Shown here: piece by piece, positions 36,901 to 47,789 of the stretch
Position numbering within the stretch: position 1 is the first letter of the stretch
How the letters are laid out: each line of letters begins with the position of its first letter
Source of the DNA: Whalleya microplaca
Lineage: Eukaryota; Ascomycota; Sordariomycetes; Xylariales; Xylariaceae
DNA: 64,000 nucleotides
Assembly: GCA_022497155.1 (NCBI GenBank)
Contig: MU385777.1
Span: forward strand, 62,001-126,000
Reading direction: 5' to 3'
Notes under the pieces: model-generated
Told to the model about the DNA's origin: nothing
Seen by the model: the letters and a program-made list of their open reading frames with translations, nothing else
The model's database searches: none
Program-made: the position numbers and the translations under genes

Positions 36901-39573
36901 GCTAGAGTTAGCAGCACCCTTGAAAAACTCATCACTGACTGCAAGACCACTAAGCCTTCGCTTTTGAAAGCTTCTGGAATCTGGCTATTCTGTGTTATCC
37001 AGTATTGCTCCGACCTTCCCGAAATCCAGGACCGATTGCGCGAGTGTCAGGTCGCTTTCATGCGGCTACTCACCGCTCGTGATGAACTCGTGCAGGAGAC
37101 TGCCTCGCGAGGTCTTGCTCTGGTATACGAGAGAGGTGATCAATCACTCAAGGGAGATCTTGTGAAAGACCTGGTAGCAAGTTTTACCGGGACCAAGACT
37201 CAATTGAAGGTTGACGATGATACGGAACTGTTTGATGCCGGAGCCATCCCAACGGGCGAGGGCAAGTCAATCACGTCTTACAAAGACATCATTAGCCTTG
37301 CGAATGAGGTCGGTGACCAAAGTCTCATTTACAAATTCATGGCTCTTGCTACGAATGCAGCAACCTGGACGGCTCGTTCTGCATTCGGTCGATTTGGGCT
37401 CAGTGATATTCTATCAGATGCAGAACTGGACCCTAAGATATACCCGAAATTATATCGGTATCGGTTCGACCCGAATTCCAATGTTCGAAGGTCTATGGAC
37501 GACATCTGGAAGGCAGTAGTTAAAGACCAAACAGCTGTGATTGACACATACTTCGACGCGATCATGAACGACCTATTGAAGAGTATTCTAGATGGCAGAG
37601 AATGGCGTGTACGTGAAGCAAGCTGTGCCGCCATCGCCGAACTTATCTACGGACAACCATTCCCAAAGTACGAGAAGTACTATACGGACATCTGGAAGGT
37701 CGCCTTGAGGGTCCTTGACGACAAAAAAGGATCTGTCAGAGCTGCTGCTCTCAAGTTATGCATGGGGTTGTCAAAGACGCTGGTCACCCAGCTCCAAGAA
37801 AACAACACCTCTAGTTCAGCCAGCGCAATGGTTGCACAGGTCCTGCCATTCTTACTGTCGGATAAAGGCATTGAGAACTCGGTTCAGGATGTCAAGTACA
37901 TGGCTATCACCACAGTGTTAGATGTCGTCAAGAATGGGGGCGACGCGTTGAAGCCATTCGTCTCGACTATTATAATACATTCGTTGGGTCTTCTCAGTAC
38001 GGTAGAACCGGAAGCTGTCAACTACTACTACCAACGAGTCGGCGAAGAGAACCGGGAGGAACTCGACAAGTTGCGAAGCACCGCTGCCACTCGATCACCT
38101 ATGTTCGAATGCGTCGTAAACTGCCTGCGTTTCACCGACGAGGAAGTCATGAAAGAACTAGCGCCACAGTTGGTATCAACGATCAAATCAGCCATCGGGA
38201 TGCAGACGAAGATTGGTTGTAGCGAGGTGCTAGGCACTCTTGCCCTTCGACATAGCATACTACTCCCGCCATATAACGCTATGTTCCTCAAATGCTTGGA
38301 AACCCAGATACTCGACCGGAACCATGAGACGAGCAAGGCTTACGCGAGAAGCTCCGCCTATCTCCTCAGAGGTGCATCTCCAGAGATACGCGACCGGTTT
38401 ACTTCGAGGCTAGTCGACTTGTACTTTGCCGCGGAGGATGACGCCAGGCGACAAAAGATCGCCGACGCTGTCTTGGCTATAGCCAAGGTTTCCCCTGACG
38501 CGTTCACCGACCTAGAAGCCCGTCTCCTACCTTTTGCATACCTGGCGAAGCACGACACCGACGACTATGTATCGGAGGCGTTCGAAGCAGCCTGGAGCCA
38601 GCACGCAGGAGGAACCCACACCGTCAAGCGCTTCGTCGAAGAGATAACGCAGTTCGTATCCAAGGGCCTGAACACATCGAAGTGGGCTCTCCAGCACGGC
38701 GCCGCCTTGGCCATCGCATCCATGATCACGGCGCTCAGCAGTGCCGCGGGGAAAGACGGGCAGTTCAGCGACGCGGACCTGCAGAAGATCTGGCCCGTGC
38801 TGGACAAGGCGCTGGCCCTCAAGACATTCAAGGGCAAGGAGAAGCTGGTGACCGCGTACCCCCTGCTTATCCGCCACGGCAAGAAACTCTGGGGCACGGA
38901 CGCCGCCCTCGCGGCGCAGACGAAGAAAATCGCCCTCCGCGAGGCGAAGCGGAATAACGAGGAATACAGACCCCATGCCTTACAAGCCCTCGCGGAGTTC
39001 GCGGCGGCTCGGGAGGACCTGGACATGTACTCGGAAGTCGTGGACATCGCATCGGAGTTCTTGAGTCCGGACAGCGAGGCGCACAAGGTCACGGAGCTAG
39101 AGCGCCGCACGACCGACGCGGCGCTGAAGGCCGCCCTGACGGCGTACAACCGCCCGAAGCTGCAAGCGACGCCGACCGCCGTCCTCAGCGAAATCGCCGC
39201 CGTCGCCGAGGGCGCGAAGCAGGCTATCGCGCTTGCCCGGGACACGTGGTTCACGGGCGCGGGCGACCTCATGACCCAAGCCGCCACCACAACAACGACG
39301 GTGGGCTCCGACGCCGTCGCTGTGGCTTCTCGGTGGTTCAAGTTACTCACCGCGGACGACTCCGATGTCGTGCTCGAGAGCCAGCGCGCGAGCCGGGCCA
39401 AGGCGCTCGGTGCGTTCGTCAAGGCGTGGCTGAAGTGCGTGTTTGGGCCCGTGGGCGAGGAGGGGGCGCTGCGCCTGGAGATGGGGGAGAAGATCGGGGC
39501 GATGTCGAGGGCGGAACGGTCGATTGATGTGCAGAAGCTTCTCGATGAGGTCGTTAAGGGGCTTGCTGCCTAA
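33993..39573 (+). CDS. ECM29: Proteasome adaptor and scaffold protein Ecm29
   Basis: Three exons (33993-34160, 34218-34264, 34317-39573) give 1823 residues, close to the 1868 of yeast Ecm29. The N-terminus ELRLVSSIRYKFASVSGDEK followed by VPLLEKAGSQHKAVRDA matches the family start. The 47-bp second exon supplies AFQAFISVNNFVKPTG and the third begins VVLPVAALLGQYKK; acceptors and phases agree. The rest is continuous helical HEAT-like repeats, with the family's C-terminal region around KIGCSEVLGTLALRHSILLP. Ecm29 binds the 26S proteasome, tethers core to regulatory particle, helps check assembly and links proteasomes to membranes and motors. No catalytic residues are expected. The last 900 bases are clearly more GC-rich than the rest and create long antisense frames that are shadows. 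A second ATG at 33996 is equally usable. The gene looks intact. Confidence 0.93.
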
Positions 39574-40830
39574 TGAAGGGGATTGTGCGAGGGGAATGGG
39601 GGCTTGGAAGCATGTTAGTTGTATGTGGGGAGCGTAGTCATGATAGATTTTCCGAAGCTTTCTCTATTCTACTATATTCTGTTCTACCCCATGACTTCGT
39701 ATGGTGGCCGGTTGTTAGTAGCACAAGCAACTTTCATGTTGTTGTGTTCTCTATGACTCAATTATCATAGAACCGAGCCGAAATGACTTGAACCGACTTA
39801 ACTGAAACAATCCTTAGGGCAGCGTGTGTGACATTACATGTAGTTGCTTGATTGGCATTTTCTGTCATCATTGCCCTCATATATTTTACAGAGACTACCT
39901 AGCCAAATAGCCACAGTACGACTATTAATCAAACACACACATTCGATCTTCTGTATGTCAATGATGAGAGCTATTTGTGTGCCTGTACGTATAAACCGTG
40001 TCCGTTTGTCGCAATGGATGCAATGAGAACATGACTCATCATTGGCCTTTTATACCAAGCCCCTATACCTTCAAACTGTAAGGTACCTAGGTAATAATCT
40101 CAAAGTTGTCGTAGATGAAAAGCCGAGTAGGTTATAATACGTAGACATCTGGACGCAGCTTGCATCTCCCTCCTTTTTACTTCAGATTACTTGAGAGTTG
40201 TACCTAGGTACCTAGACAGCCAGAGTACATGTAGGGCTTACTAAAACCTAACTTGTAGTGGACCTTGGCTTTTCGGACAATCATCGGCAAACGATAAGAA
40301 ACATCTCCACTTATTTCTCTCCGGGTTCCCTTATCTCGCTTCCACTACCCCCCCAACAACCCCGTAGACCTACCTAGGCATTACCTGTTGCGTCACGTCA
40401 CAATAGCTGCCCTTTATTAGACGATTCGAGGTTGCATGAGGCATCATTCACCGTTCATTCCCGCTTGCCTCCGAGGCGATAGTTTTCGTACCTTCTTTCT
40501 TCAACGCAACTGCCAACCCTCCACTATAAATACAAAGAATTCACGGAAGGAGTGTCCTGCGTGTCTAGGCTGGTCCATTGTGAGGACCTTGATCGAGTTC
40601 ATTCCTTTCGATTTCTCTTCATTCCCCATCACTGCCTCTATCACTGCCTCTATAATCTGGTATTTCTTCCCACCCCGCGATCCCACCAACGCGGGCGTCG
40701 ACTTCTTCCCACACCATATTCCAGTTCCCATATTCCCCGATATCCCCCGATATCCCCCGATATCTCTTCTACGTATCCTACCTCTGGCAGCTTGGCACCT
40801 GCTCGATATACAATAGAATAGACTGGCACG
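39574..40830. other. Intergenic region between ECM29 and the UBX gene
   Basis: This 1.26-kb spacer between two plus-strand genes has no supported gene. A TATA-like tataaata sits at about 40525-40532, some 300 bases before the UBX start. Three tandem copies of a 10-base gatatccccc-type unit lie at about 40738-40763 in the likely leader. The sequence around 40610-40760 is pyrimidine-rich. Confidence 0.5.
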
Positions 40831-42520
40831 ATGGACCAGTTTATGGCCGTGACCGGCGTCACTGCCGAGCATGTGGCGAGCCGTTATCTTGACATCTCGG
40901 GCGGCGATCCCTCACAAGCAATTCAACTTTTCTTCGAGAACCCTGAATTACAAGCAAGCTTCAGCGCCCCCGCGGAATCCTCCTCTTCATCCGTGCGCCA
41001 ACCCACGACTTCGTCCGCACCCAGTCGATCTACGAGACTTCCCGGCCGTCAGGACTCCGGCGGTGTCATCCACATATCAGACGACGATGACGACTTTCCT
41101 ATGGCCGACGACACTAACAATGAGTTTGTCGTGCCCGATGACGACGACGACGACGACGACGATATCCATGCGATAGCGAGAACTGCGCAGGAGGAGGAAG
41201 ATGCGGCGATGGCGAGACGGCTGCAAGAGGAGATGTACTCCGAGAACCCCAACGCCGAGAATCCCACGTCAGCAGACGGCGTGAGAGCGCCTATAGCGCG
41301 AACTACAGAGACTCTCGCCGCGCCTGACCCCTGGGCCTTCGAGGATGAATTACCACGGCGCATGCCTCAGGGTGAGATGACATCCACCACCACCTAGGGA
41401 TCCTTCCTGTTCTTGCTAACCTTGCTACATAGCTCGCCCGATACGAAACCCCTTCAGCCAAGGACCGACTGTGTGGGATAATCCAGACGAGACGAGGTCG
41501 CGAAATCCCAATGATACCGCTCAACGGCTACGAGACTTCTTCCGGCCCCCAGTCGACTTAATCGCCCCGGTACCGTTAGACATTGCAAGAGATATGGGTA
41601 AGGAGAAGAAGAAGTGGATACTCGTCAATCTTCAGGATCTTGATATTTTCCTGTGTCATACTCTTAATCGGGACCATTGGAAAAACGAGAACATAGTGTC
41701 TTTGATACGCGAGCACTTTATCTTCCTACAGTACGACGTGAAGGAACCCATGGCGCAGTCATATATCACCTTTTATTTCGCGAACGGTTCCCACGAAAAC
41801 GATAGCAACTATCCCCATCTAGCGATCATCGACCCTCGCACCGGAGAGCAGGTCAAGGTTTGGCCTGCGGGAGACGCTTTCCCTACCCCCGGCGAGCTCC
41901 ACTCGGATCTCGTCGAGTTCCTCGACCGTTATAGCCTAGCAGCCAACAGCAAGAATCCCGTGGCCAAAGCCAAGCCGAAGGCGAAGCAGGTGGATGTCGG
42001 AAGGATGACAGAGGAGGAGATGCTGGAAATGGCTCTACAGAACAGCCTGGATAACGAGGGTGGAGGATCATCAGGGCCTAGTCTTCACGACCCGGACGCG
42101 CTTACGAAATCAAACCCCGATATAGGCAAGGGCAAAGGAAAGGCTACGGATGATGTAATCGACTTGACCGGTGGTTCTTCTCAGGCCCCTGAAGCTGCCG
42201 AAGCAGCGCAAGAGTCGGTATTCTCTCAGATTTCTTCCAGTAACCCCCACGTGGAGCCGCCAAACGATCCCGCTACGACTACAAGGATACAGTTCCGACA
42301 CTCCGGTGGCCGAATTATTCACCGCTTCTCGGTAACAGACCCGGTACGCCGTATCTACGAGTGGCTGAAGGCAGAGCCGCTGGAGGGCAAGGCGGGTATA
42401 CCGTTCGAGCTGAAACCGATACCGGCGGGCCGTGATCTGATCGAGGAGCTGGACAAGACGATCGGGGAGGCTGGCCTGAAGCAGGCCACGGTCATGATTG
42501 AGTATATCGAGGATGCATAG
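40831..42520 (+). CDS. UBX5: UBA-UAS-UBX domain protein, Ubx5/UBXN7 type (Cdc48 cofactor)
   Basis: Two exons (40831-41371, 41433-42520) encode 542 residues. In order: a UBA-like domain (about 1-45, FMAVTGVTAEHVASRYLDIS...); a Ser-rich linker with VIHISDDDDD and a run of Asp from a GAC repeat; a Glu-rich helix; a UAS thioredoxin-like domain (about 195-350, KKWILVNLQDLDIFLCHTLN...HLAIIDPRTGEQVKVW); a ubiquitin-interacting motif (about 371-387, EEEMLEMALQNSL); VIDLTGGSS (about 420); and a C-terminal UBX domain (about 457-541, TRIQFRHSGGRIIHRFSVTD...). This is the UBXN7/Ubx5 layout. Such proteins bind ubiquitylated targets and Cdc48/p97 and link them to cullin ligases. The intron join gives PQARPIRNPFSQG. 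The two hydrophobic-acidic motifs resemble SUMO-interaction motifs, which is inference. Confidence 0.92.
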
Positions 42521-42727
42521 AACCAACGACGACGACAATACTGCGGACCCGGCCTGAAAGAAATGTGCAACATCGAGCGAGGTTCACGGTGGAGAGAGGG
42601 AGGCATCATTTGCATTAATACTTTGTCTTTTGAGCATACCTATAGATAGACATTGTGTGTGGACGGCTGACTGAGAGCTGCTACTACTTTTGTTGTTGTT
42701 GCCTAGGTTAGGTCCAGCCAGCTAGCC

Positions 42728-42766
42728 AGGTAGGTAGGTAGGTAGGTAGGTAGGTAGGTAGGTAGG
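42728..42766. repeat. (GGTA)n microsatellite
   Basis: About ten near-perfect ggta units lie about 210 bases after the UBX stop codon, probably in or just past the 3' untranslated region. Further cctac and tatc units follow at about 42820-42840. Confidence 0.9.
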
Positions 42767-45741
42767 GGTAGGCATTGAAACACTTTGATGCTATAATTGC
42801 GCTCAGGCATTGTTTGTGTTACCTACCTATCTATCTACCTCCATATTCCCGCAACAACAAAGACTGGAATGAGAATATTTGCAACCAACTAAATCTGACC
42901 TTAAAAGCCATTCAATGGGGTTTTGATATTGCATTTTGTGATCTGTGTGCGGGGTCTGTGAAACTACGTGAAATATGCAGCTAAAGCTGCCCCCGAGGTT
43001 GCATAAATCTCGGCCGAAGTCTGACTTTAACCGGAGCTACCGGGCGGAGCCCTACCCCACATTCCCGGCTTCCGTCCCGTGCATGCTCCGGTGGCGCCTG
43101 CCGGTGTGTCTTGCCTAATGGGGCAGTCTCGGGTGTTGGGGTCCTACTACACCCGGTCCTTGCCTCCGGGCTGCGGATAGCTGGTATTTCCTAGGTTTGT
43201 TTTTAGATCATTTTGTAGTCACTTTTTCTTCAGCAATGTGATGAGTGCCTGATTAGGTGTGGTATTTGTATTTTTGGGAGTCTTGTTGTAGTAGGAACTT
43301 GTATGTTTGTTTGATTTTTTGCTCTACTGTGGTTTTCTGGCTTTGGCTATGTGGAAAGTTTATGTATGACCTGTGGTTGGTTGCCTTGCTTGGGTGTATT
43401 ACTTAGTTCCTCATTATCGTTTGGGGCGCATTCATTTCATCATCCAATTAGCACATTTTAAGAGCAGAGACTCGAGATCTTTTGATTGCTTAGAGAAAAC
43501 AAAAACCCCCATCGATGGTTTATCTACCCTGTCTACTCTATTCCTGCCTGCATGTTGTACTATTCCTTACACGATATAGTTCCCATTTTGGATATGTAAC
43601 AGTAGCAAGCCGCCATTCAGCAGAGAGCATATACATGTCCAGAAGATATCCATGGCTCTTGAATTAAGAGTATATAATGCATGACTGGATGAAGGATCTC
43701 TACTGAGTTGGGAGGATTAATATAATAGTAATTATTTCTCTTATTACGATTTTAGCAATAGTCACTGGGATGTGCAACGTTTTATAACTCAAGGCGTTCT
43801 CACATAAAGTTGATTATATATTAGCACGTGCTTTTCGTAGAAAGAATTTTCTTATGAATATTTATTCCTATTCAAGTTGGTATACCTAGGTTTCTTCCCA
43901 ACCACCTCTATCCGTTGTGGATGCTCATGGACCATAGGCCGAGCACCTGGAGGGATAGGTCCAAGCCAAGGAGAGGAACGCCGAGGACACCATAATATCT
44001 CGGCGTCCTCGCGTCCCAATCCTCCTCCCTTGTTTCCGGGAACGGCTGGTGTTCAGGTTGCGCTCAGTTCGGAGAACGCAACCTCCCCCGGGCTATTATG
44101 CCTGCAAGCCCAGACCAACCAACGCAATCAGGTTTCGCCTGTGTAAGCCGCACCAAGCCGAGTGCTTTCGCCAAGGTAACACGATGGTTCCTATCCTCCT
44201 CAATGGCTCGCCTAAACCTGATAGAAACCCAGTGGGATGAGCCTTTATTACCACGGCTACTGTCCCATGGGTTCCCTGGCACACGGGAACCATGCCTTGG
44301 GAGGATGGTTATGGCCAGAGCAGGGCTGCCGGTGCTATATTGACAACAGGTATTGAACCGTGCCAGCATATGGCGAGCGCTTCCGCTTCTGGGGTCGCGG
44401 AGTTGCTTCATCGCGGAGCAGCGCTTCGATCTCGCCACGCGTCAGAGCTCCAGCGCCATCCATCGGATTTCTCTGGCAGTGCCATGTCAGGAGTCTGACT
44501 TGCGTTTTCCGGGGCTACGCCACTGGTGTCAGTTACTACCTGACTGGGATCCATAGATACCAGTCTGGAGATGTGGCTGCCCTGGTGCACATTGATGTGC
44601 ACCGGGTTGTTGCTGCAGGATCAGTTGACTGTTTTAGTCTCACTGATCCCGCCTGTAATAACCCGTTGCAGTGGTCCTCTCTGGGACCACTTGCGCTCCA
44701 GACACGGGAGAACGGCATTTATCTTCTTGAGCATCTCTGGCTCCTTAATAATGTCAGTTTCACCAACACTAGATTGTGCATGAGAGTATGACTTACAAGA
44801 AGATCAGTGGCCATGAACTCCCGTTCCAGGTCCCCGTAGTGACTGTTCATCATAAGCGTCACTTTAACAGGCTTCTTCCCATTGGGATAGCCCCTTCACG
44901 CATAGGAAGATCGTGCTCTTTGGTGTGTGCGACTGTAGTTTGGATCGCGTTTCTGCCTGCCCAAGTCAGGCGGAGCAAAGGCTTTATGAAGGAATCAGGG
45001 CCCCGACGGCTTTATGGAACAAGTCACGTCTTTCCTTGCAGTGAAAAGCCCCGGCCAGAGACATTTCTGAGCCGCATGATCGCCAGGGGGGGTATCAGAG
45101 ACATCCCCGCCCTGTTGATCATGATTGCCGAGGTGTTTGTCGTCAAAGGTGGACTAACCTTTGGTTTGTCCACGAGGAAGACCCCATCATCTCCTTGATA
45201 AGGTCTTCGTCGTCTGCAAGATATCCCCGAAGCCTATCTACATGGCCCATGGAGTAACTAATTCAGTCGGTTTAGTCAGTGTGATAAACACCCCATCCTG
45301 ACGGCAAGCCTAGACTAACGAAGCCTAATCAGTGCTGTCCAGTAGTGTTTGTGAAGAAGGGAACTTAGCCACACTTACCCGGTATGCTTGCTTTTGATTC
45401 CGGCGTGCTCACGGTGGACGTCTAAAAGTATTGACCTACGGACGTCCACACGTTCATTCGGCGTAGCTCGCCCTGAGCTTCTCGCCAGCACCGTATGTCG
45501 TGGTGTATATCCAGAGTATGTTGATGTAGAAGTTGGAATATTTCTACACCTTGGCTACCTGAAGTTCGTATTAGTTGAGGCTTTTAGAAGCTGTCAGTCA
45601 ACTGCATTACCTCAAAGCTCTATGTTGATTTCGCCATTATCTTCCTCTCGGAGGGTCTAATATTGGAGGAGGATCTTCCAGAAGCATCCTATATAGTCCG
45701 CTAAAAGATATGATATTCTGATCTCATACTTGTTGTGAGTT

Positions 45742-45846
45742 GCGGACCTCTTGTTAGGAGGTGGGGGAAACAATTTGCGGACCTCTTGTTAGGAGGTGGG
45801 GGAAACAATTTGCAGACCTCCTGTTAGGAGGTGGGGGAAATTATTC
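45742..45846. repeat. Three tandem 35-bp repeats, each with a small hairpin
   Basis: The units are 45742-45776, 45777-45811 and 45812-45846. The first two are identical; the third differs at a few positions and diverges at its 3' end. Each contains an acctc...gaggt inverted repeat with a 7-base loop followed by a G run (gtggggg). No coding frame runs through the array. Confidence 0.9.
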
Positions 45847-46284
45847 CCGGTGCCTTCTGCAGCTGGAATTGTTGTTTTCCCGTGGATCTTTTCGCCCACA
45901 GCAGAAATATTTGCAGGGTTTTCTGCTTATCTAGTTTTCTGGATCTTTAAACTCGGTTAGTTGACGACTCCAATGTTGACTTCGTACTTGACGACTTAGA
46001 TTTAGGCGAGAGATCGCGCGACTTCTACGGTGAGCTGACAAGCCTTCAGCATCGGAGTCTCGCGACCGCGGATACAATATGGGGAGAGTATCGCTTCTTG
46101 AGGAAAAGGGAAGTATCAGGTACGTCTGATCCTTGTATATACACCTTTCCTCTGCACCATACCTGAAATAAATGAAATGATATAACTTACTGCCAGGAAT
46201 CCATAGTGTAGCCGTATCTCCAGGCGGCCAGTCCTCCACATTGTATGTGAGAAGACAGAGGGTGGAAATCGACGCGTTGGACGG

Positions 46285-46352
46285 GTCGACGAGGTGAAGG
46301 AGTCGACGAGGTGAAGGAGTCGACGAGGTGAAGGAGTCGACGAGGTGAAGGA
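46285..46352. repeat. Four tandem 17-bp repeats (gtcgacgaggtgaagga unit)
   Basis: Four identical units with a SalI-like gtcgac start lie at 46285, 46302, 46319 and 46336, and a fifth degenerate unit begins at 46353. Read on the minus strand they give a Ser/Pro/Arg-rich frame, but that frame has no recognisable domain and is probably not a gene. Confidence 0.9.
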
Positions 46353-47789
46353 GTCGACAAGAGAGGTGAGGGAGGAAGTCGAGGTTTGTAGAAGTGTGGA
46401 GGGAGTATGTGGAAGTGTGTGGAAATGTGGATGACGTGAAAGTGTGGAAGGAAGATGTGATTATTTTTCATGGGAGGTGGGCGAGTAGATCGCGAATATT
46501 CTTCTGTTTCTTGAGACTTGCGTATCAAAGTGAAAACTCTGTGGATTATTGTTAAAGATTTGTAGGTTGAAGTCAATATTGTGCAGACCTTAATGCTTGG
46601 TATCCAAGATAAGCGCTGTAAATTATGGCGGGGTTGAAGTTAGAGATGTTATTTAAGTAGGTATTGAACTTTGGTTTGGTTCAATAAATTGAATTGGTCC
46701 CTGAGGTAGCTACTGTAGCAAACACCAGAGATCCTTTGTTTCCATGACTTTGTGTCCGGTATCGGTGTATTGGGACCTGCCGGGTTTCATCCACTACTTA
46801 TCCTGTGCTGTACTTTGAATGCCCTGATAAAAGCCTCTGAGGGGTGGACTATTCCGAGCCATGGTAACTTTATTCGACCATTTAAGAATTGTTGTGGTTG
46901 AGTACTGCTGAACTCGCATGGATAGGCATAGGGTCTTTCCTCACAGGATTCCTAACTCCGGTTACGGATGCCTTTGTTTGCTTCTAGTTTTCGATGGTAC
47001 CGAGGTACTCTTTGTGCAAGTGTAATGGTAATGACTTGGCTATGAAGTGAAAGGGAAGAACCAGTTTGATTTAGGCCAATGATCTCGCATGGGCCGATGG
47101 CCATAGTGGAAATATACTAAGTCAGCAGGACTTTAAATGCAGTACTTTAAATTTTCCAGGAGCTGGTTGGATTGACACTGTTTGTGCTGCTGGAAGGAAT
47201 ATGATACTTGAGACATATTCTTGTATTCCATGTGGGATGTTCTGGTAGATAAGTACCTTGTTAATCCAAAGGAAAAAGTCATTATTAAAGGTAAGAGGTG
47301 ATCTAGTTAGTGAGAGACCGAAAAGTGAGGATGAGAATTAAAACCTAGGCCCACTCTAAGACGAGGGAGGTGCTGGTGATACACATGATGAAAGATGGGT
47401 TCTGGCAAGGGTAAGAGGGAGAACTCTTTTATAGGCATTCTGAGGCACAAGGCTGAAAACATGATGAAAAAGAAAACAACACCCAACCCCACAATGTAGT
47501 CAGATGCTGAGAGGGCTTGGTATTGGTCATGTTAAAGTATTCCAAATGAGTCATAAAATAGTTGGCGGTGGGGGTGACAAGATATCGAGAGAATCGGCGG
47601 CACAAAAGTCTAGAAAGAAAAGCAATCCGAAGAGGTTTGGAGACAAAAAGCTTACAATAAGATTATGAAAGAAGCGTAATGTGGCATTGAAAAAATACAA
47701 TCACAGTATGGAGGAAATCTCGGTCAAACACTGACACATGATAAGAATTCAGCATTACAATATTACTATGTATATAAAATGAGCAAATT

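Larger units (their letters stand above)
42521..47789. other. Gene-poor, repeat-like 5.3 kb between the UBX and permease genes
   Basis: No intact gene is supported. A GC-richer block at about 42980-43190 and another at about 43880-45200 look like degraded retroelement DNA: short frames change often, and on the minus strand about 44337-44512 there is a roughly 58-codon coding-like frame (WHCQRNP...GALTRGEIEALL...KRKRSPYAG). I could not identify a reverse transcriptase, integrase or terminal repeat. Two tandem arrays lie at 45742 and 46285. From 46.6 to 47.7 kb nothing was recognised; the last few hundred bases should hold the 3' end of the permease transcript. Confidence 0.4.

Noticed and set aside
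38565..39422. A 285-codon minus-strand open frame
   Set aside because: It lies antisense to the GC-rich 3' end of ECM29, whose own frame is well supported; its Ser/Ala/Arg-rich content is what an antisense shadow gives.
46187..46576. Minus-strand 129-codon frame
   Set aside because: Its centre is the 17-bp tandem array, and the rest is His/Pro/Ser-rich without similarity I can recognise.
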